A DNA stretch of 52,539 bases from the NCBI GenBank assembly GCA_017430235.1, contig JAFRNH010000072.1:1-52539 (forward strand), written 5' to 3'. Below the pieces are notes generated by a model, which was not told the DNA's origin, made no database searches, and saw nothing but the letters and a program-made list of their open reading frames with translations. This stretch comes from Paludibacteraceae bacterium (GTDB taxonomy: Bacteria > Bacteroidota > Bacteroidia > Bacteroidales > Paludibacteraceae). Below, piece after piece: positions 1 to 6,891 of this stretch; position 1 is the stretch's first letter, and each line of letters starts with the position of its first letter. The position numbers and the translations under genes were made by a program.

Positions 1-11
1 ATTTATTCTTT

Positions 12-884
12 TTATTTTCCTCTTTCGGCCATTAGTAATTGAATCTCATCTTCATTGATTCCCACCATGGCTTCTCCAAGGTCATCACTTAACTCTGCAA
101 GAATCTTTGGATTGTTATAGTTGGTGACTGCCTTAACAATAGCTTGAGCTCTCTTCTCTGGATTGCCGCTCTTGAAGATACCGCTACCTACGAAGACACC
201 TTCAGCACCAAGTTGCATCATCAGCGCTGCGTCGGCTGGTGTTGCCACACCACCTGCAGCAAAGTTTACTACTGGCAACTTACCGTTGTCGTGTACGTAT
301 TGAACAAGGTCGAAAGGTACGCGTAGTTGCTTTGCTGCCTCGTATAGCTCATCCACACTCATTGAGGTGAGTCGACGGATTTCACTTTGCATCAAACGCA
401 TGTGACGAACTGCTTGCACTACATCACCAGTTCCAGGTTCTCCCTTCGTACGAATCATGGTTGCACCTTCGTTGATTCTGCGCAATGCCTCTCCCAAATC
501 TTTGGCTCCGCAGACAAATGGAACTTGGAACTTGCGTTTGTCTATGTGATAGATATCATCAGCAGGTGATAACACCTCGCTTTCATCAATATAATCAATC
601 TCAATGGCCTCCAATATCTGTGCCTCTGCGAAATGTCCGATTCTACATTTAGCCATAACAGGTATGCTGACTGCCTCTTGGATTCCTTTGATCATCTTTG
701 GGTCACTCATTCTGCTGACACCTCCAGCTCTACGAATATCGGCTGGGATACGTTCTAGTGCCATTACTGCACATGCTCCAGCTGCCTCAGCTATGCGAGC
801 TTGCTCGGGTGTTGTTACATCCATTATTACGCCACCTTTTAACATCTGTGCAAGGTTGCGATTTAGTTCGGTTCTGTCTTCCAT
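12..884 (-). CDS. pdxS: Pyridoxal 5'-phosphate synthase lyase subunit PdxS
   Basis: This 290-residue protein is the synthase half of the DXP-independent vitamin B6 pathway. It joins ribose 5-phosphate, glyceraldehyde 3-phosphate and ammonia into PLP in the cytosol, with ammonia supplied by the glutaminase PdxT. The length and the whole (beta/alpha)8 pattern fit the family. Visible active-site residues are D22 in [11 protein letters not shown]79 in VMAKCRIGH (Schiff-base lysine) and K147 in [10 protein letters not shown] (second lysine); the phosphate-binding [13 protein letters not shown] and GVFVGSGIF loops are intact. The start is the only Met that leaves the conserved N-terminus complete. 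pdxT is not in the window, but the gene ends 11 bases from the left edge, so pdxT could lie just outside. Upstream is a same-strand gene for a ThiD-AraC fusion, and paired direct repeats sit before the promoter, which suggests regulation by that protein. Confidence 0.97.
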   Translation of the reverse strand: MEDRTELNRNLAQMLKGGVIMDVTTPEQARIAEAAGACAVMALERIPADIRRAGGVSRMSDPKMIKGIQEAVSIPVMAKCRIGHFAEAQILEAIEIDYIDESEVLSPADDIYHIDKRKFQVPFVCGAKDLGEALRRINEGATMIRTKGEPGTGDVVQAVRHMRLMQSEIRRLTSMSVDELYEAAKQLRVPFDLVQYVHDNGKLPVVNFAAGGVATPADAALMMQLGAEGVFVGSGIFKSGNPEKRAQAIVKAVTNYNNPKILAELSDDLGEAMVGINEDEIQLLMAERGK

Positions 885-913
885 ATCTTTTTACTTGTTT
901 TTTAATTTTGTTG

Positions 914-921
914 CAAAGGAA
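914..921 (-). promoter_or_regulatory. Candidate -7 box of the pdxS promoter
   Basis: On the minus strand the bases read TTCCTTTG followed by C, one mismatch from the Bacteroidetes -7 consensus TAnnTTTG. It lies about 30 bases before the pdxS start codon. No TTG -33 element is found at the usual distance. The region where it should be is occupied by a direct repeat, as expected for an activator-dependent promoter. This is inferred from sequence only. Confidence 0.5.
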
Positions 922-931
922 AAAACAAAAA

Positions 932-969
932 CCGAAAAGGTAAAATAATTGTTCCGAAATGGTAAAATA
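932..969. promoter_or_regulatory. Paired 16-bp direct repeats, probable AraC-type operator upstream of pdxS
   Basis: CCGAAAAGGTAAAATA (932-947) recurs as CCGAAATGGTAAAATA (954-969), with 15 of 16 bases identical. The period is 22 bp, close to two helical turns. The pair sits between the end of the ThiD-AraC gene and the pdxS -7 box, and the proximal copy covers the -33 position. AraC/XylS proteins typically bind two direct repeats about 21 bp apart, next to or overlapping the -35 region. The adjacent AraC-domain gene is therefore the obvious candidate binder. The repeat is observed; the binding is inferred. Confidence 0.65.
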
Positions 970-981
970 TTATACTGCTAT

Positions 982-2073
982 TTATAAATTGGATGGGTGT
1001 GATTGACGGTAGGCAGAGGCAGAAACGCCTTCGTGGGCGCGAAAGAATTTGCAGAAGATGACTTGTGATGAGAATCCTAATTTTTCTGCGATCTCTTGGA
1101 TGTTCAGTCTTGATGTGTCGAGTAGGATTTTTGCCTTTTGCATGAGGTAGTCGGCTATGACATCTTTGGGAGATTTGCCCACTAGTTTATTGGTTATTTG
1201 AGAAAGGTAACGAGGGGTGATAGCCAGTTTTTCGGCATAGAAGGTTACGTCGTGAGCTTCGTGATAGTGGTCGGTAATCAAGGAGAGCAGTTGGTTGTAG
1301 AGGTCGGCGGCACGAAGGTTATGGTCTTTGCTTTTGATGGCGTAGACTACTTGACTGTGCATGTATTCATGCGCTTTTGTGATGGCTGTTGGTACGTCGT
1401 CGCCCAAGCCCAATCGGGTGGCGATGGCGGAGGATAGGGCGCCTCCGACGCCATGTCTTTGCCAACCTTCGATGTTGTAGGAGGAGACAAAATGTTTGTG
1501 TTTTTTTCCGTACAAAAGGGCGGTCACTCTTCCTTCTGTGTGCATACCTCCGCGCAGGAAGATCCATTCCACTCCCATGTTGTTTAGTTTTTGGGCGGCA
1601 CGGACCATATCATCGTCTGTTTGGATTTTCTCAGCAAGGATTAGTTCGGCTTCGTTGCATCGAATAATCAGTAGTTGGGTGATTGGCAGGATGTATTGGG
1701 TAAAAGAGTGGATAGCTTCATCGGTCATCATACGATTGCCATGGGAGGAGAGGATGCCGGGGTCGCAGACGATTTTAGGGCATCCAACGATTTCCGTTCG
1801 AAGTTGGCGGATGGTGGGTGCATCGCCCATGATACCTAATTTTATGGCTTTAGGATGAAAATTGTCGATGACAGAGTGCACTTGACCAATCACAATATCA
1901 GATGGCAGGTGTAACAATGTATGCACACCAGATTGGTTTTGAACGGTGACGGATGAGATGGCCGTCACCGCGTATCCACCTAAGTCGGTGATGGTTTTAA
2001 TATCAGCCTGAATCCCCGCTCCGCTAGTATTATCGGAGCCGGTTATGCTGAGTATCGGAATGATTGAATTCAT
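982..2073 (-). CDS. ThiD-like pseudokinase fused to an AraC-type DNA-binding domain
   Basis: The 363-residue protein has two parts. Residues 1 to about 250 are a ribokinase-fold domain of the ThiD type, with ITGSD near the start, SGAGIQADIKT, TVQNQSGV, the CDPG strand and the CNEAE motif. Residues about 260-363 are an AraC/XylS double helix-turn-helix (LAITPRYLSQITNKLVGKSP, then IQEIAEKLGFSSQVIFCKFF). In active ThiD the anion-hole motif reads HGTGC, and in pyridoxal kinases GTGD, where Cys or Asp is catalytic. Here it reads HGVGG, so the catalytic residue is replaced by Gly while the substrate-side motifs remain. I infer a sensor of a pyrimidine or pyridoxine-type vitamer that controls pdxS. 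The start codon overlaps the stop of the upstream CHAP-like gene (ATGA). A weakly active kinase cannot be excluded. Confidence 0.85.
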   Translation of the reverse strand: MNSIIPILSITGSDNTSGAGIQADIKTITDLGGYAVTAISSVTVQNQSGVHTLLHLPSDIVIGQVHSVIDNFHPKAIKLGIMGDAPTIRQLRTEIVGCPKIVCDPGILSSHGNRMMTDEAIHSFTQYILPITQLLIIRCNEAELILAEKIQTDDDMVRAAQKLNNMGVEWIFLRGGMHTEGRVTALLYGKKHKHFVSSYNIEGWQRHGVGGALSSAIATRLGLGDDVPTAITKAHEYMHSQVVYAIKSKDHNLRAADLYNQLLSLITDHYHEAHDVTFYAEKLAITPRYLSQITNKLVGKSPKDVIADYLMQKAKILLDTSRLNIQEIAEKLGFSSQVIFCKFFRAHEGVSASAYRQSHPSNL

Positions 2074-2705
2074 TTTGCAGGTTCACCAATAGGTCTGGCA
2101 ACGCCAAGAATACTTTTGTAATATTTAGGATTTTTATTCAATCTGATGGTTTTGCTGCCTCTCCATTGCTCAAGGAAAGAAAATTTGTATCCTACACCAC
2201 CCTCATAAACAATACCCGCATGTCCATAATTATGATTCTTAGATTCGAATGAAATGATATCACCAGCCTTTAATTCAAGATCAGGAGTCCAGTCTATTTG
2301 CACAAACAACTTAGGATATTCTCTTGCAGCATTAATATATATCATATTGGCATTACCAAGAGCTTTGTTACGGATGTTTTGTTTATACAACATATCGATA
2401 TAATATTTTGCAAGTTCAACATCCTGAGTGCCTGTACCACCACCATACTCCTTTGCAGTGGTTCCCTTTAATTCCTTCAAAGAAGTTTGCATTACATGTT
2501 TAAGATCGTCCGATTGTTCATATCCGGAATTTGATGAACTTGATGAACTTGACGAATTTGATGAACTTGATGGTTTGGTTATTTGTTTAGAATAATCTAA
2601 TTGTGGTTTTTGTTGGTAAGATGGAACGTCATTAGGTCCGGAGATAATGGTATTGAAACTAATGCCCAAAACAAAAATAACGACTAAAAAAAGACACTTC
2701 TTCAT
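2070..2705 (-). CDS. Secreted CHAP-like protein lacking the catalytic cysteine
   Basis: The 211-residue product has a signal peptide (residues 1-23), a Ser-rich linker (about 45-65) and a C-terminal region laid out like a CHAP amidase/endopeptidase (about 85-211). In active CHAP domains a QC(V/W)(D/E)L motif carries the nucleophile. Here the corresponding GTQDVELAKYY has Asp95 where Cys is expected; the codon is GAT. The His of GHAGIVYE (H162) and the Glu of FLEQW (E179) remain. CHAP domains normally cut peptidoglycan; this copy may bind it without cutting, or be decaying. Its stop overlaps the start of the ThiD-AraC gene by four bases, so the two are probably translated from one message, although a functional link is not obvious. 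The CHAP assignment rests on motif order only. Confidence 0.65.
   Translation of the reverse strand: MKKCLFLVVIFVLGISFNTIISGPNDVPSYQQKPQLDYSKQITKPSSSSNSSSSSSSSNSGYEQSDDLKHVMQTSLKELKGTTAKEYGGGTGTQDVELAKYYIDMLYKQNIRNKALGNANMIYINAAREYPKLFVQIDWTPDLELKAGDIISFESKNHNYGHAGIVYEGGVGYKFSFLEQWRGSKTIRLNKNPKYYKSILGVARPIGEPAK
2530..2573. repeat. 9-bp tandem repeat in the Ser linker of the CHAP-like gene
   Basis: Units of GATGAACTT, with variants GACGAATTT and GATGAATTT-like forms, repeat four to five times. They encode the Ser/Asn-Ser linker. Because the unit is nine bases, gain or loss of copies changes linker length without shifting the frame. Confidence 0.75.
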
Positions 2706-2746
2706 GATTTTCCCTTTCTTTTATGGCGGGTTAATTCATTTCGATT

Positions 2747-2770
2747 GTAGGGACGTGGCGTGCCGCGTCC
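2747..2770. repeat. GC-rich REP-like hairpin, copy 1
   Basis: GTAG is followed by GGACGTGG, a CGTG loop and CCGCGTCC, an 8-bp stem with one G-U pair in otherwise AT-rich intergenic DNA. A second copy with 21 of 24 identical bases lies at 41037-41060. It sits in the leader region of the CHAP-like gene. Confidence 0.7.
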
Positions 2771-2842
2771 AACCAACAAACAGCAAGCTACCGAAACAAT
2801 TCAATCGTTTATTAACCCATAGTTTATACTAGTTTTTGTTAG

Positions 2843-2850
2843 CAAATATA
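2843..2850 (-). promoter_or_regulatory. Promoter -7 box for the CHAP-like / ThiD-AraC operon
   Basis: The minus strand reads TATATTTG followed by C, an exact TAnnTTTG match. It leaves a leader of about 130 bases that contains the REP-like hairpin. A half copy of the dispersed palindrome (2849-2861) abuts it. Confidence 0.55.
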
Positions 2851-2861
2851 TAGAACTCACC
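2849..2861. repeat. Dispersed palindrome family, half copy
   Basis: TATAGAACTCACC matches the right arm of the complete copies, for example TAGAACCCACC at 5319-5329. The left arm is not recognisable. It overlaps the candidate -7 box of the minus-strand operon. Confidence 0.45.
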
Positions 2862-2929
2862 TTAATGATAGCAAAATAATGTTACAAATTTTTACAACCA
2901 AAGCAAACATCTTCCTGCCATTGGGAAGG

Positions 2930-3433
2930 TCACTTTTTCTCTATCATGCCACATTTCTTCAATATATCCAGCATACGGTCCTCTTCTACTCGTCGCATGC
3001 CGTCCTTCGTGGGCTGTTTTTTATATTCTTCGACAAGATATTTTATCAACAACTTCCATTTTCCCGTTGCTCGGACATACTTGCCATTCAGTTCCATTGC
3101 TGCGAAAGAACCATCTATGTTGCGGCAGATACTCAACACATCATACCCATATCCTTCTTTAACAAGTATTAATTGGCAATCCACATCAATTCCCATGAAT
3201 CTGGGAATCACCTCCTGTTCCAGTTTAGACGCTTCTTCTATCAATACAGACACACAGCTATCCGAATAAATGTATATTCCATCTCGTTCGTGAAAATAAT
3301 ATCCTGACCTTCTAACACACCTTATTGCGGAGGGGTCATCATGTCTAAATATGATCTCCCCTGAACTGGAATAGGAATTCATCACTATTCCAACGAAAAA
3401 GAATACAATTAAAGGAATTCGTTTCATTTTCAT
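2930..3433 (-). CDS. Hypothetical secreted protein, 167 residues
   Basis: I do not recognise the family. Residues 1-22 form a basic start and hydrophobic segment ending before SSSGE, a likely signal peptide, so the protein is probably periplasmic or on the surface. Two features stand out: a paired-Cys stretch (CVRRSGYYFHERDGIYIYSD and a later C) and a basic, charged C-terminus (KWKLLIKYLVEEYKKQPTKD). The start codon lies 15 bases after the stop of the bL12-like gene, so the two are probably cotranscribed. No catalytic motif is visible. Confidence 0.6.
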   Translation of the reverse strand: MKMKRIPLIVFFFVGIVMNSYSSSGEIIFRHDDPSAIRCVRRSGYYFHERDGIYIYSDSCVSVLIEEASKLEQEVIPRFMGIDVDCQLILVKEGYGYDVLSICRNIDGSFAAMELNGKYVRATGKWKLLIKYLVEEYKKQPTKDGMRRVEEDRMLDILKKCGMIEKK

Positions 3434-3448
3434 TTGTCGTTATTTGTG

Positions 3449-3757
3449 TTAGTCACATAATGTCTGCTCTATGTTTTCGACGAAATCTTTTGCCTCCTTT
3501 AGATCTGCATTCGTGTTGTCGCGGATAAGTTTGATAGCTACTAGTTTAGCCCCCTGTCTGACAAGTCCTTTTGCCTCGTTGAGGATATTCTCAGGTATGT
3601 TATCGAGGGATGGCAGGTCCTGCTTATTGTTAGATTGATCGATGGAATCTTTTTCAGAAGAATTATCATAAATTCTTGTATTAGAAGGTTGTTCTGATTT
3701 ATCGTATGCACCTTCATTTTCTTTTTTTCTGTTGAAAAGGAAATCAAAAATACCCAT
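3449..3757 (-). CDS. Small protein with a bL12 C-terminal-like domain
   Basis: The 102-residue protein has an N-terminal MGIFDFLFNRKKE segment and a polar, low-complexity middle (about 15-50). Its C-terminal helix-strand-helix unit resembles ribosomal protein bL12: AKLVAIKLIRDNTNADLKEA, then KDFVE, matching the KIxVIKxVRxxTGLGLKEAK pattern. It is not the ribosomal protein itself, which is longer and has an N-terminal dimerisation domain. Stand-alone bL12-like domains occur in bacteria, mostly with unknown function. It precedes the hypothetical secreted protein on the same strand. Confidence 0.65.
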   Translation of the reverse strand: MGIFDFLFNRKKENEGAYDKSEQPSNTRIYDNSSEKDSIDQSNNKQDLPSLDNIPENILNEAKGLVRQGAKLVAIKLIRDNTNADLKEAKDFVENIEQTLCD

Positions 3758-3887
3758 AGAATAGTTTATTTAATAAAAAACATAAAAATTTGAGTGCGAC
3801 AAGTATAGACATATTTTTTCAGAACACCAAGAGTTCTAAAAAAATAAAGCTAACAAGGCACTATTGGGGGTATTATATTCTCTTGTG

Positions 3888-5276
3888 TTATGGAACGAAA
3901 TCGTATTCTCCCATGAATAGAATCAGTCCGGTTGAGTTTTCGCGGATAACGAAGGCAAACGGATGGTCGCATATCATGTTGAAAGTTGGCATAGCTGTAC
4001 CCCAGTCGCCTACAATGGAGGTGACAGCGGCTGCCTCTGTGCCTTTTTCATCCACGTTGATGAAAAAATCTTGCCGAACTTGGGATATATATATTGAGGG
4101 GTCCATGACTGCATTAGGATAGCTCCCAAATATATCTTGGATTCCTAATTGGGGTAGGACTTTTGTTTCCAATTCGTAACCTCCGTCGCTCTTGAATTTC
4201 GGCATATATAATTTCCCTTCCATCTGTCTGAAAGAAATCGAATCCCATTTAACGGAGTCCCATATTTCGCCGATATCATGTTCGGATTTAGGTAATACGA
4301 CAATCATACTATAGGCATTATTGTCAGACGAGAAATCGCCAGCTGATCCAGAAGGTTTATTGCTTTTTGCACCATAATCTAACTTGACAGCTTGGTACAT
4401 ATCTGTTTCTGAGTATTTCAAAGTTTTATTGTTGATAGTCATGAAATCGGTGGACTTTACGCTGTCGTTTATTCCGTGAAATGGTGCTTCTCCGATGGGT
4501 GTGAATTCCGTCACCCAATTGCCTTTGAAATAACAGGCATTGTTAATCACGAGTCGGGTGTCTCTAGATATATTTATATTAAGTTCCTTGATACAATCGT
4601 TGGTCATGAGAGCCGCCCAATGATTGATGGTGTCTAAAGCACCTTCTGGGTCACCTGTGAAGTCGAGTTTTCTGACGGTTGCGTAGTACTTCTCTGTTGC
4701 GGTTTCCACGAAATTCCTATAGGCTTTCGTATTCTTGTTGATCCACAATGCGTTAGCCGTGTGGATCTCTATGCTGTCGACTCCTGAATTGATGGAGAGA
4801 TAGATCTTCTTGAAAAAGTCGTTCATCTCTTCCAATGCATTGTCTGATTGGAAGCCGAGAGCGTCGGTTATTTCTTTTGCGCCTTTTGGCGTAGCTCCGT
4901 TAGCACAAAATCCCAAGGCGATGTTAAGACTAACGGGAGAGAAGAAATGAATGGGACGTGAACCCCCCTTTTCTCCTGGTTTTCTCATGATGGAGAAACA
5001 TTTTACCCCAAATTCGTTGGTACTTTTTATGTAGTTCAGCTCTTGCTCATTCACCAAAAGAGGGTTGGGTTTGGCGAATGTTGGTGGCATGGTGTTTTTG
5101 TTCAAGAGATCATCCTCTTGTTGTTGAGCCATACTGAAGGTGATGCTATCCACCTGACTGATGTTGAAATGCTCTTGCTCTCCATTTTTGAGCCAAATCT
5201 GCATATCATTAGGTGTGTTTGCATAGAAAGATATGCAACATGAGAATAACGATAATATGAAAACGATCTTTTTCAT
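3888..5276 (-). CDS. Secreted serpin (serine/cysteine protease inhibitor)
   Basis: The 462-residue protein starts with a signal sequence; it may be cut after SFYA, or lipidated at Cys13 in LFSC. Next comes the short Bacteroidales motif IWLKNG...ISQVDSITF, and from about residue 75 a complete serpin fold. The hinge EKGTEAAAVT begins at E410 (P17) and is followed by the reactive loop SIVGDWGTAMP and the serpin signature DHPFAFVI. Counting 17 residues from the hinge places P1-P1' at Gly426-Thr427, with Trp at P2. The small, Ala-rich hinge fits an inhibitory serpin that traps a protease by loop insertion. Known relatives in the phylum include miropin of Tannerella. The target could be host proteases or the cell's own secreted proteases. 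Confidence 0.93.
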   Translation of the reverse strand: MKKIVFILSLFSCCISFYANTPNDMQIWLKNGEQEHFNISQVDSITFSMAQQQEDDLLNKNTMPPTFAKPNPLLVNEQELNYIKSTNEFGVKCFSIMRKPGEKGGSRPIHFFSPVSLNIALGFCANGATPKGAKEITDALGFQSDNALEEMNDFFKKIYLSINSGVDSIEIHTANALWINKNTKAYRNFVETATEKYYATVRKLDFTGDPEGALDTINHWAALMTNDCIKELNINISRDTRLVINNACYFKGNWVTEFTPIGEAPFHGINDSVKSTDFMTINNKTLKYSETDMYQAVKLDYGAKSNKPSGSAGDFSSDNNAYSMIVVLPKSEHDIGEIWDSVKWDSISFRQMEGKLYMPKFKSDGGYELETKVLPQLGIQDIFGSYPNAVMDPSIYISQVRQDFFINVDEKGTEAAAVTSIVGDWGTAMPTFNMICDHPFAFVIRENSTGLILFMGEYDFVP

Positions 5277-5308
5277 TTCTTCTATGTTTGAGTGTTTTTT
5301 TAATTATG

Positions 5309-5329
5309 GGTGAGTCTGTAGAACCCACC
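5309..5329. repeat. Dispersed palindrome family copy (arms GGTGAGTC / AACCCACC)
   Basis: This is a 21-bp imperfect inverted repeat in the serpin leader, 33 bases before its start codon. The arms are GGTGAGTC and GAACCCACC around a TGTA centre. It matches the other copies listed in this annotation. Confidence 0.7.
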
Positions 5330-5398
5330 TATTCTTGTCCTTTGTTTTATTTGTCGATATTAGAGTAAAAATCCTGTCACATATAAAATCTTGTTATG

Positions 5399-5406
5399 CA
5401 AATATA
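5399..5406 (-). promoter_or_regulatory. Serpin promoter -7 box
   Basis: The minus strand reads TATATTTG followed by C, an exact TAnnTTTG match. It gives a leader of about 115 bases that includes the palindrome at 5309-5329. Confidence 0.55.
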
Positions 5407-5524
5407 TAGATAAAAAATTATATACAAAGTGAAGAATTGTAAAAATTAAAAAGATTTCATGGAAGGTGGTGTGTAAAATGAAAAATAAAAAAGGCAAAGA
5501 GATGAAAGAGGTCAATAAAAATTC

Positions 5525-5532
5525 TATATTTG
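5525..5532 (+). promoter_or_regulatory. Promoter -7 box of the flavodiiron gene
   Basis: TATATTTG matches TAnnTTTG exactly and lies about 33 bases before the start codon. No good -33 element was found. Confidence 0.55.
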
Positions 5533-5565
5533 TAAAAACTAATTTTATTCATACCTAATAGTTAT

Positions 5566-6723
5566 ATGTATTCAAATTCTATTCAATATATCGGTTGTGA
5601 TGATGCCGATATGAAGCTTTTCGAAAGTCAATATGTAACCCCGGAGGGGATGTGCTATAATTCGTATCTAATTATCGATGATAAAATTGCCGTGATGGAT
5701 ACGGTGGATCCTCGTAAGACGGATGAGTGGTTGAAGAAGTTGTCTGTGGCTTTGAATGGACGTAAGCCTGATTATCTTGTGGTGCAGCACATGGAGCCAG
5801 ACCATTCAGGATCTATATCTGCGTTTCGTAATTTATATCCAGAGGCTGTGATAGTTGCTTCGGCTAAGGCATTGCAATTCATGCCTCAGTTTGATGAGAA
5901 GTTGAATGTAGGTAATACGATGACAGTGAAGGAGGGTGACACGTTATCATTGGGTCATCATACATTATCGTTTATTACAGCACCGATGGTGCATTGGCCA
6001 GAGGTGATTATGACATATTGTCCAGAGGAGGAGGTGCTATTCTCTGCCGATGGATTTGGTAAATTTGGTGTGATAGATGCAGATCCAGACGATTGGGCAT
6101 GTGAGGCTCGTCGTTACTATTTCAATATATGTGGTAAATATGGAGGACCTGTCAGCACTGTTTTAAAGAAGGTGGCAGGTTTGTCAATTAAGACAATATG
6201 TGCGTTGCATGGACCTATTTTGGATGGTGAAAGAATGGAAGAGGCGATTCGTTTGTATTCCATTTGGAGTAATTATGATATAGAGACAGAGGGTGTTTTG
6301 ATTGCACATGCCTCTATCCATGGCAATACGGCTAAGGCAGCTGAGAAATTGGCAGAGATTTTGAAGAAGAAAGGCGCAAAGAAAGTTGTTGTGGCAGACT
6401 TGTGTCGCGATGACATGGCTGAAGTTATCGAGGATGCATACAGAATGAACAAGTTGGTTGTCTGTGGTGCATCTTACGAAGGAGATGTCTTCCCTCCAAT
6501 GCACATGTTCTTGTGGAAATTGAGTCTCAAGGCATACCAAAACAGAACGATTGGTATGGTGGAGAATGGAACATGGGCGCCATCAGCCGGACGTGCTATG
6601 CGTGCGTTGATTGAGCCAATGAAGAATGTGACTATAGTAGAGCCACTTGTATCGATACGTTCTTCTATGAAGGAGAGTGATATACCTCAGTTGGAGGCAT
6701 TGGCAGATGCAATGTTGGCATAA
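5566..6723 (+). CDS. Flavodiiron protein (O2/NO reductase, FprA type)
   Basis: This 385-residue cytosolic enzyme reduces O2 to water or NO to N2O and protects anaerobes from oxygen or nitrosative stress. The N-terminal metallo-beta-lactamase-like domain keeps all six iron ligands: H75, E77 and D79 in QHMEPDHSG, H143 in PMVHWPE, D162 in FSADGFGKFG and H215 in CALHGP. The C-terminal flavodoxin domain starts near residue 245 with the FMN loop HASIHGNT. The length is that of class A proteins without a fused rubredoxin domain, and no rubredoxin gene is nearby, so the electron donor must lie elsewhere. The gene has its own promoter and terminator and is divergent from the serpin. Confidence 0.95.
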   Translation: MYSNSIQYIGCDDADMKLFESQYVTPEGMCYNSYLIIDDKIAVMDTVDPRKTDEWLKKLSVALNGRKPDYLVVQHMEPDHSGSISAFRNLYPEAVIVASAKALQFMPQFDEKLNVGNTMTVKEGDTLSLGHHTLSFITAPMVHWPEVIMTYCPEEEVLFSADGFGKFGVIDADPDDWACEARRYYFNICGKYGGPVSTVLKKVAGLSIKTICALHGPILDGERMEEAIRLYSIWSNYDIETEGVLIAHASIHGNTAKAAEKLAEILKKKGAKKVVVADLCRDDMAEVIEDAYRMNKLVVCGASYEGDVFPPMHMFLWKLSLKAYQNRTIGMVENGTWAPSAGRAMRALIEPMKNVTIVEPLVSIRSSMKESDIPQLEALADAMLA

Positions 6724-6737
6724 TGGTTAAGATATTG

Positions 6738-6780
6738 TGCGAGGCAAGATTGTATCAGACACTTTTGTCTCGCATTTTTT
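6738..6780 (+). terminator. Rho-independent terminator after the flavodiiron gene
   Basis: The arms TGCGAGGCAA (6738-6747) and TTGTCTCGCA (6765-6774) form a 10-bp stem with one G-U pair. Six T residues follow. Confidence 0.85.
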
Positions 6781-6859
6781 CTGTTCTGTATTTGATACAT
6801 ACGAAAGATTTTTTGCAGTAAAATCAGAGATAATATCTTCGAAAATCAGTATATTTTTG

Positions 6860-6867
6860 TATTTTTG
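6860..6867 (+). promoter_or_regulatory. Promoter -7 box of the rRNA methyltransferase gene
   Basis: TATTTTTG followed by C fits TAnnTTTG. It lies 24 bases before the start codon and after the upstream terminator, so the gene is transcribed independently. Confidence 0.55.
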
Positions 6868-6891
6868 CATCCCCTATAATATAAAACCAAG

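Noticed and set aside
604-948. Plus-strand frame of 114 codons opposite pdxS
   Set aside because: It is fully antisense to a highly conserved gene and has no promoter box or homologous motif.
932-969. Direct repeat pair considered as the start of a CRISPR array
   Set aside because: There are only two 16-bp copies with a 6-bp gap, which is not a spacer-sized interval, and there are no cas genes.
3825-3842. Short inverted repeat AGAAC...GTTCT as a serpin terminator
   Set aside because: The five-base stem has A rather than T residues after it in the direction of serpin transcription.
5309-5329. Palindrome copies considered as ordinary rho-independent terminators
   Set aside because: The stems are short and interrupted, no T-run follows, some copies lie in leaders or promoters, and real terminators with long stems exist next to several of them.
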